Positions 59,600 through 64,000 of a stretch of DNA of 64,000 nt are shown here, piece after piece (the first letter of the stretch is position 1; every line of letters starts with the position of its first letter). This DNA comes from Acinetobacter pittii (GTDB lineage: Bacteria > Pseudomonadota > Gammaproteobacteria > Pseudomonadales > Moraxellaceae), in contig NZ_CP139286.1 of NCBI RefSeq assembly GCF_034067285.1, positions 2,790,001-2,854,000 of the forward strand. The letters run 5' to 3'. Position numbers and translations under genes: made by a program. The notes below the pieces were generated by a model. It did no database searches. It saw only the letters and a list, made by a program, of their open reading frames with translations, and was not told the origin of the DNA.

Positions 59600-59662
59600 A
59601 TCATCTTCCTAACTGAAGAATCAGGTGTAAGTCATCTTTACACCTGAATAAATCCATTTGTT

Positions 59663-60778
59663 TTATTTATGATGCTGCGCTACTAAATGTTGGAAGTAAG
59701 CAATACCATGTTCACTAATTCCAGAGCGTTGTTTATCAGTCATGATACGGCCTTGACCGCGATAACCACGTGATTTCAAACCACGTTGTACGCTTTCGAC
59801 CAAGTTCAAATCTTCAGGGCGGAATACATTGCGATACCACTCAATCAAATCTTTCTGATCTTGAGTAAGTTCTTCGTTCGTGAAGTAAATATCGTAATGT
59901 TGCAAAGTCGTTTCTGCATCCACTGGAAATTCATAGATCACAGTCATGAAGTTGCTGCCCGGTGGTACGTTGAACATTGTGCAAGGCCAAGTCCAGAAAC
60001 CATGAAACTCAGGATCAGTGACCGATGGATCAAGCTTAAATGACTTCTCAGATGAGCGAGCAAAGCCATATTGCAATGTCCAGTTTTGATGTGTTGTGTG
60101 CCAATATTTATCAACTTGTACCGAGTCAGCAAAGCCAGGATGCGCTGGTCCACAGTGATAGCACTCTAGATAGTTATCAACAATTACTTTCCAGTTTGCC
60201 GGCGTTTCTGTCACAAAACGTGCTGCCAATTTCAAATCTTTAATTACGCTACATGCTTGATTTAAACGCTCAGCAAATTCCGGAAGTTGGTCTTCTACAC
60301 AAGTCGCATTTTCATCCATATTAATGAAAACAAAGCCGGCATATTCCTCAACTTTTAAAGGCACCATGCTTGAGTTTTCTTTGTCAAAAGATTCAACATG
60401 GTCACAGTTACGTGCCAAAGCTAAACTACCATCTAGCTTGAAAGTCCAAGCATGGTATGGGCAAGTAATTACATTTTTGGCTTTACCACTGCCACTTAAA
60501 AGCTCGTGACCACGATGCGGACACACGTTATAAAACGCACGTAAAACGCTATCTTTACCACGAATGATGACAATATTTTCACCAATTACTTTACGGGTAA
60601 TATAGTCATTCGGTTGTGCCAATTCACTGCCATGTGCAACACAAATCCAGCTTTTAGCAAAGATTGCTTCTTTCTCATGCTCAAAAACTTGTGATGAAGT
60701 ATAGAAAACTTTAGGGAAAGTCCATGCAACATCTGGGTTTGCGCAAAAATCTTCAGGTAATTTTTCAACTGCACTCAT
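59663..60778 (-). CDS. cntA: carnitine monooxygenase oxygenase subunit (Rieske type)
   Basis: Splits L-carnitine into trimethylamine and malic semialdehyde. 371 residues. The Rieske [2Fe-2S] centre has CPHRGHELL and CPYHAWTFKLDG (about 86-110). The mononuclear iron site has DNYLECYHCGPAHPGFAD (about 200-217), where the two histidines and a later aspartate would bind iron. The CntA/YeaW identity rests on the overall similarity and on the cntB, aldehyde dehydrogenase and BCCT neighbours. Produces trimethylamine, which is of interest for host-associated strains. Confidence 0.9.
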   Translation of the reverse strand: MSAVEKLPEDFCANPDVAWTFPKVFYTSSQVFEHEKEAIFAKSWICVAHGSELAQPNDYITRKVIGENIVIIRGKDSVLRAFYNVCPHRGHELLSGSGKAKNVITCPYHAWTFKLDGSLALARNCDHVESFDKENSSMVPLKVEEYAGFVFINMDENATCVEDQLPEFAERLNQACSVIKDLKLAARFVTETPANWKVIVDNYLECYHCGPAHPGFADSVQVDKYWHTTHQNWTLQYGFARSSEKSFKLDPSVTDPEFHGFWTWPCTMFNVPPGSNFMTVIYEFPVDAETTLQHYDIYFTNEELTQDQKDLIEWYRNVFRPEDLNLVESVQRGLKSRGYRGQGRIMTDKQRSGISEHGIAYFQHLVAQHHK

Positions 60779-60820
60779 GTTATTACTCCATTAAATTCTT
60801 TTCGTCCAAATGACTCGATA

Positions 60821-61795
60821 TTAAATTGATGTCTTTTCGGTACTGCCAAACATGCGGCGTATCGCACTCAGCATGTTTTGATATAACTGTTGAACTTCAG
60901 GGCAATCACGCATGAGACGTAAACTGCCATGTAATAAACCTTTACCTAAATGGAACTCGTTAGGGATACCTGCTTGTTCCAATTTTTGGGTAAGGAAATA
61001 ACCGTCATCACCTAAAGGGTCGTATTCTGCAACGGCTACAAAACTGGCAGGCATATCTGAAAAATCCGTTGCCAATAAAGGCGCTAGACGTAAATCCTGC
61101 CAATCTTGTGAGTTAGGTGCATATTCCTTTAAATAAAAATGCATATCTTCGGTTGTTAATAACGGCGCATGGGCATGCTTTTGTGCGGCTGGTGTATCAA
61201 ATGCTGTAGTTAAACACGGATAAACCAAAGCCAGACCTCGAGCTTGCAAACCACTATGCTGTAGATGCACTGCAAGGGCTGCTGCTAAGTTACCGCCTGC
61301 ACTATCGCCTGCTAGAACGATATTCCCGCTATCAATCTGCCAGTCAGAACCATGTTGTTTAAGCCATTGATAGACTGCTAAACAATCTTCAAAAGCTGCT
61401 GGAAAACGATGCTCTGGTGCCATGCGGTAATCCACACCAATGACAACTGCATTTAAGTCCTGACATAAATAACTGGTAATAAACTCATGTGAATCGAGTC
61501 CACCGACCATCCAACCACCGCCATGCAAATACAACACACATGGCCAACCAGTTTCAGGTCGTTTAGTTTTTGGTGAATAGATACGAACAGGTACAGAATG
61601 CTCCGCATTTGCAACAACTCGGTCTTCTACTTCAATCTTGCCATCACGAGGCAAAGTGTAGTGTCGGCACATCGCGTCATATGCTGCACGAATTGAGTCA
61701 ATATCTGCATCTGCTGGTGAATAAATGCTGCTCCAGTACACTAGGCTTTGCATTTCTTCACTTAAAACATACGTGGTCTGTTCACATGTAGTCAT
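60821..61795 (-). CDS. alpha/beta hydrolase (hormone-sensitive lipase family)
   Basis: 324 residues. The oxyanion motif YLHGGGWMVGG (about 90-100), nucleophile serine in LAGDSAGGNLAAAL (about 164-170), aspartate in AVAEYDPLGDDG and histidine in GLLHGSLRLM form the catalytic set. In the carnitine cluster such an esterase could release carnitine from acylcarnitines, but no direct evidence exists. The start at 61795 fits. It is 11 bases after the BCCT transporter gene and 42 before cntA. Confidence 0.85.
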   Translation of the reverse strand: MTTCEQTTYVLSEEMQSLVYWSSIYSPADADIDSIRAAYDAMCRHYTLPRDGKIEVEDRVVANAEHSVPVRIYSPKTKRPETGWPCVLYLHGGGWMVGGLDSHEFITSYLCQDLNAVVIGVDYRMAPEHRFPAAFEDCLAVYQWLKQHGSDWQIDSGNIVLAGDSAGGNLAAALAVHLQHSGLQARGLALVYPCLTTAFDTPAAQKHAHAPLLTTEDMHFYLKEYAPNSQDWQDLRLAPLLATDFSDMPASFVAVAEYDPLGDDGYFLTQKLEQAGIPNEFHLGKGLLHGSLRLMRDCPEVQQLYQNMLSAIRRMFGSTEKTSI

Positions 61796-61806
61796 TACCG
61801 TTCCCT

Positions 61807-63453
61807 CTAGCTGGTTTTTCTATCCAGTTTGATTGAGCTTGCTAGCTCAAGTTGCATCCGTTTTGCATGTTCATCTTGAGACTGGTTTAAACCAATTTCT
61901 GCATCATCATAACCTTGTTGCTCAATTAAATGCGATGGGACTTTGGCATAATCCTGAATCAGCCATTTCACTAAACCATAGGTTTGAATCAGAATAATCA
62001 CGATGAACGGTAAAGCCGTCACAATGGTTGCTGTTTTCATGGTGTCTAAAGGTGCCTTACTAAAGATCATGGCAATCGGAACTAAAGTCAGCATGACACA
62101 CCAGAACAGACGGGCATTTGGTGATGGATCTTGTCCTTCACTTAAACCACGTGTGCATGTTGCTGAAACCGCATACCCTACTGCATCCATGTGTGCTGCC
62201 AAGAACACCACCATAATGCCGAGGAAAATCCACATCATGAGTTTTCCGGCAGGTAACAGACTAAGCAATTGACCAATCGCAACCTCACCACCTTGTTGGC
62301 TTAAGATTTGCGGTACATTTACAGCCCCATGAATAAAGCTATAAACACTGTAGTTTTCAAATACACCAAAGATGAACCAAAGACCAACACTGCCACCAAT
62401 CACCATGGCAAAGATCACTTCTTTAATGGTACGGCCTTTAGAAACACGCGTTACAAACAGTGCCACACCCGGTGCATATGAAATCCACCATAACCAGTAG
62501 AAAACAGTCCATTCACGAGTAAACTTGCCATCGCCCATAGGGTCGGTAAACAAGCTCATGTCGACAAAGTTGGTTGCCATTAAGCCAAAACTCATTAATG
62601 AATTATTCAAAATAAATTGAGTCGGACCAAAGCAAAGTACATAAATCGCAAATAACACTACACCCAAGCACACCATGTGGCTTAAACGCTGCATACCCTT
62701 ATCCATACCGACATAAGAACTGAGAGCAAACAGAACCGAAACTGCCAAAATAATGATGACCTTGGTCATAAAAGTATTTGGAATACCTGTGAGCTGAGAC
62801 AAAATATTGGTAAATGTCACGGCGGTGAGTACTAATGAAATCGTCAATGCACCAAACATGCACAGCAAGAACATAAGGTCGACTAAACGTCCAACCACGC
62901 CGGTTGATTTAAAGCCTGTCACAGCTTCAATCACAGAAGCCAAACTTAAACCTTTATTTTTTCTCACATGATAGCTGTAGCACAAAGAAATTGATGCCAA
63001 AGCATAAATTGCCCACGCACTTAAACCTGAGTGAAAAAACGAGTAAGCCACGCTATATTTCAATGCTTCTGCCGACTCAGGCGGTAAGCTCAGACCCGGA
63101 GTTTGATAATAGTAAGCCCAATCCAAAAAGCCCCAGTACAATGTAGAAGACCCGATACCCGACAAGATGAACATAAAAATCCATGACATCGTAGTGTATT
63201 GAGGCTTTCCTTCACCGAGTTTAATTTTGCCGTATTTACTAAAAGCTAAACCAAAAGTAAAAATAATGGCTAAAAAAGCAAACAGTAATACTGGGGTTGT
63301 AAATACCGATGTCGTCCACTGCATCCATGTTGCAGCAATCTTTATCGACTCTTGCGAATAAATCGCCAAACCAGCAACTGAAATAAATACAAACAGTAAG
63401 CTGGTTACGGCAAGAACTTTATCCGTATAAATTTTTGTGTTTTGATTATCCAT
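61807..63453 (-). CDS. BCCT-family transporter, probable carnitine carrier
   Basis: 548 residues with twelve membrane helices, the betaine/carnitine/choline transporter size. YWGFLDWAYYYQTPG, WTVFYWLWWISYAPGVALF (the tryptophan-rich segment) and VIGGSVGLWFIFG are typical. The C-terminal soluble tail (about 500-548) is acidic then basic. Position in a carnitine operon makes carnitine the likely substrate; choline or betaine cannot be excluded from sequence. The D-malate dehydrogenase gene ends 26 bases upstream. Confidence 0.87.
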   Translation of the reverse strand: MDNQNTKIYTDKVLAVTSLLFVFISVAGLAIYSQESIKIAATWMQWTTSVFTTPVLLFAFLAIIFTFGLAFSKYGKIKLGEGKPQYTTMSWIFMFILSGIGSSTLYWGFLDWAYYYQTPGLSLPPESAEALKYSVAYSFFHSGLSAWAIYALASISLCYSYHVRKNKGLSLASVIEAVTGFKSTGVVGRLVDLMFLLCMFGALTISLVLTAVTFTNILSQLTGIPNTFMTKVIIILAVSVLFALSSYVGMDKGMQRLSHMVCLGVVLFAIYVLCFGPTQFILNNSLMSFGLMATNFVDMSLFTDPMGDGKFTREWTVFYWLWWISYAPGVALFVTRVSKGRTIKEVIFAMVIGGSVGLWFIFGVFENYSVYSFIHGAVNVPQILSQQGGEVAIGQLLSLLPAGKLMMWIFLGIMVVFLAAHMDAVGYAVSATCTRGLSEGQDPSPNARLFWCVMLTLVPIAMIFSKAPLDTMKTATIVTALPFIVIILIQTYGLVKWLIQDYAKVPSHLIEQQGYDDAEIGLNQSQDEHAKRMQLELASSIKLDRKTS

Positions 63454-63479
63454 ATCCCTACATCCATTTTTGGATGGCG

Positions 63480-64000
63480 TTATTCCATAGCGAACACGTC
63501 CATTTTAGTTTGGGCTACACACGATGCAATTGCATCTCCTACCTCATAAGTTTTTGCCTGACCGCCGATATCGGCTGTTTTTGGCCCATTAATTAATACA
63601 TTCTCAATCGCCTGCATAATGTCCTGACCTGCTTGAATGCAGCGTTCATCATCTTCGCCAAAGAACTCGAACATCATGGCACCCGACCAAATCGCAGCGA
63701 TTGGGTTGGCAATTTGTTTACCGTAAATATCTGGTGCTGAACCATGTACAGGTTCAAACAATGAAGGGAATTTTCTTTCGGGGTTTAAATTTGCAGAAGC
63801 AGCCAAACCAATGGTTCCTGTACATGCAGGACCTAAATCGGAAAGGATGTCACCAAATAAATTGGATGCCACAACCACATCAAAACGTTCAGGTTGTAAA
63901 ACAAAACGAGCCGCTAAAATATCAACATGCTGTTTATCAGCCTGAATTTGTGGATATTGTTTTGCCATCGCATCAACGCGTTCATCCCAGTACGGCATAC
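63480..64000 (-). CDS. D-malate/tartrate dehydrogenase, C-terminal part (cut by window edge)
   Basis: Isocitrate/isopropylmalate-type dehydrogenase that oxidatively decarboxylates D-malate. Only the last 170 or so residues are inside the window; the reading frame stays open to the right edge, and the internal ATG at 63998 is not the start. VVASNLFGDILSDLGP is the metal- and substrate-binding signature, and FEPVHGSAPDIYGKQIANP and FGEDDERCIQAG follow. It would take the malate made by CntA and the aldehyde dehydrogenase to pyruvate. First gene seen of the carnitine operon on this strand. Confidence 0.85.
   Translation of the reverse strand, partial: MPYWDERVDAMAKQYPQIQADKQHVDILAARFVLQPERFDVVVASNLFGDILSDLGPACTGTIGLAASANLNPERKFPSLFEPVHGSAPDIYGKQIANPIAAIWSGAMMFEFFGEDDERCIQAGQDIMQAIENVLINGPKTADIGGQAKTYEVGDAIASCVAQTKMDVFAME

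Overview
The window is a stretch of chromosome from a gammaproteobacterium of the genus Acinetobacter, most likely the A. calcoaceticus-baumannii complex. By eye the base composition is around 40% GC. The support is the combination of gene order and protein types: an ssrA tmRNA with tag ANDETYALAA, a Pseudomonas-type Mg-dependent HemB, the trxB-aat-bpt run, a HemJ-type haem enzyme next to fabB, the dut-algC-argB order, and a carnitine-degradation operon of the kind described in Acinetobacter. I see no insertion sequence, prophage, integron, CRISPR array or rRNA operon. This is core chromosome, and almost all of it is densely coding.

Layout. 1-5.6 kb: tmRNA, a lipoprotein-type gamma-glutamyltranspeptidase, and the EmrAB drug-efflux pair with a candidate operator. 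5.9-10.8 kb: hemB-thiO, a TIGR01777 epimerase, a small membrane protein, a candidate small RNA with a strong terminator, a VOC protein and an OsmC protein. 11-19 kb: sbcD-sbcC, yggS, and the twitching-motility ATPases pilT-pilU. 19-30 kb: fur facing away from bamE, an rnfH pair, bacteriohemerythrin, a YafJ-like amidotransferase, an OlsB-like acyltransferase, argB-algC, dut-rep and an OmpA-like lipoprotein. 30-36 kb: an acyltransferase plus a voltage-sensor-like membrane protein, the minCDE division-site operon, and small proteins. 36-44.8 kb: lysE-type exporter, ftsK, trxB, the two N-degron aminoacyl transferases aat and bpt, rimI, and a tandem pair of PF10118 proteins. 45-49.7 kb: the str operon rpsL-rpsG-fusA-tuf, with a strong promoter and an unusually long rpsG-fusA spacer. 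49.8-57 kb: an EcsC protein, fabB-hemJ, an HExxH protein, nadE with an overlapping unknown gene, and tRNA-Met. 57.1-64 kb: the carnitine operon, cut by the right edge.

How genes work together. SbcCD, Rep and FtsK serve DNA repair, replication restart and chromosome segregation, and MinCDE places the septum. In the last 7 kb a BCCT carrier would import carnitine. CntA/CntB cleave it to trimethylamine and malic semialdehyde, an aldehyde dehydrogenase makes malate, and a D-malate dehydrogenase feeds central metabolism.

Most interesting unexplained signals: (i) a 20-codon reading frame with a near-ideal ribosome binding site in the rpsG-fusA spacer, flanked by mutually exclusive complementary repeats, which looks like a translational or attenuation leader for EF-G; (ii) an intergenic candidate sRNA at about 9.60-9.78 kb with competing stems and an anti-Shine-Dalgarno pyrimidine run; (iii) a voltage-sensor-like membrane domain without a pore; (iv) two tandem proteins usually called metal-dependent hydrolases whose residues look like a ferritin-type di-metal site. 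Promoter, operator and RNA calls are read by eye and are predictions.
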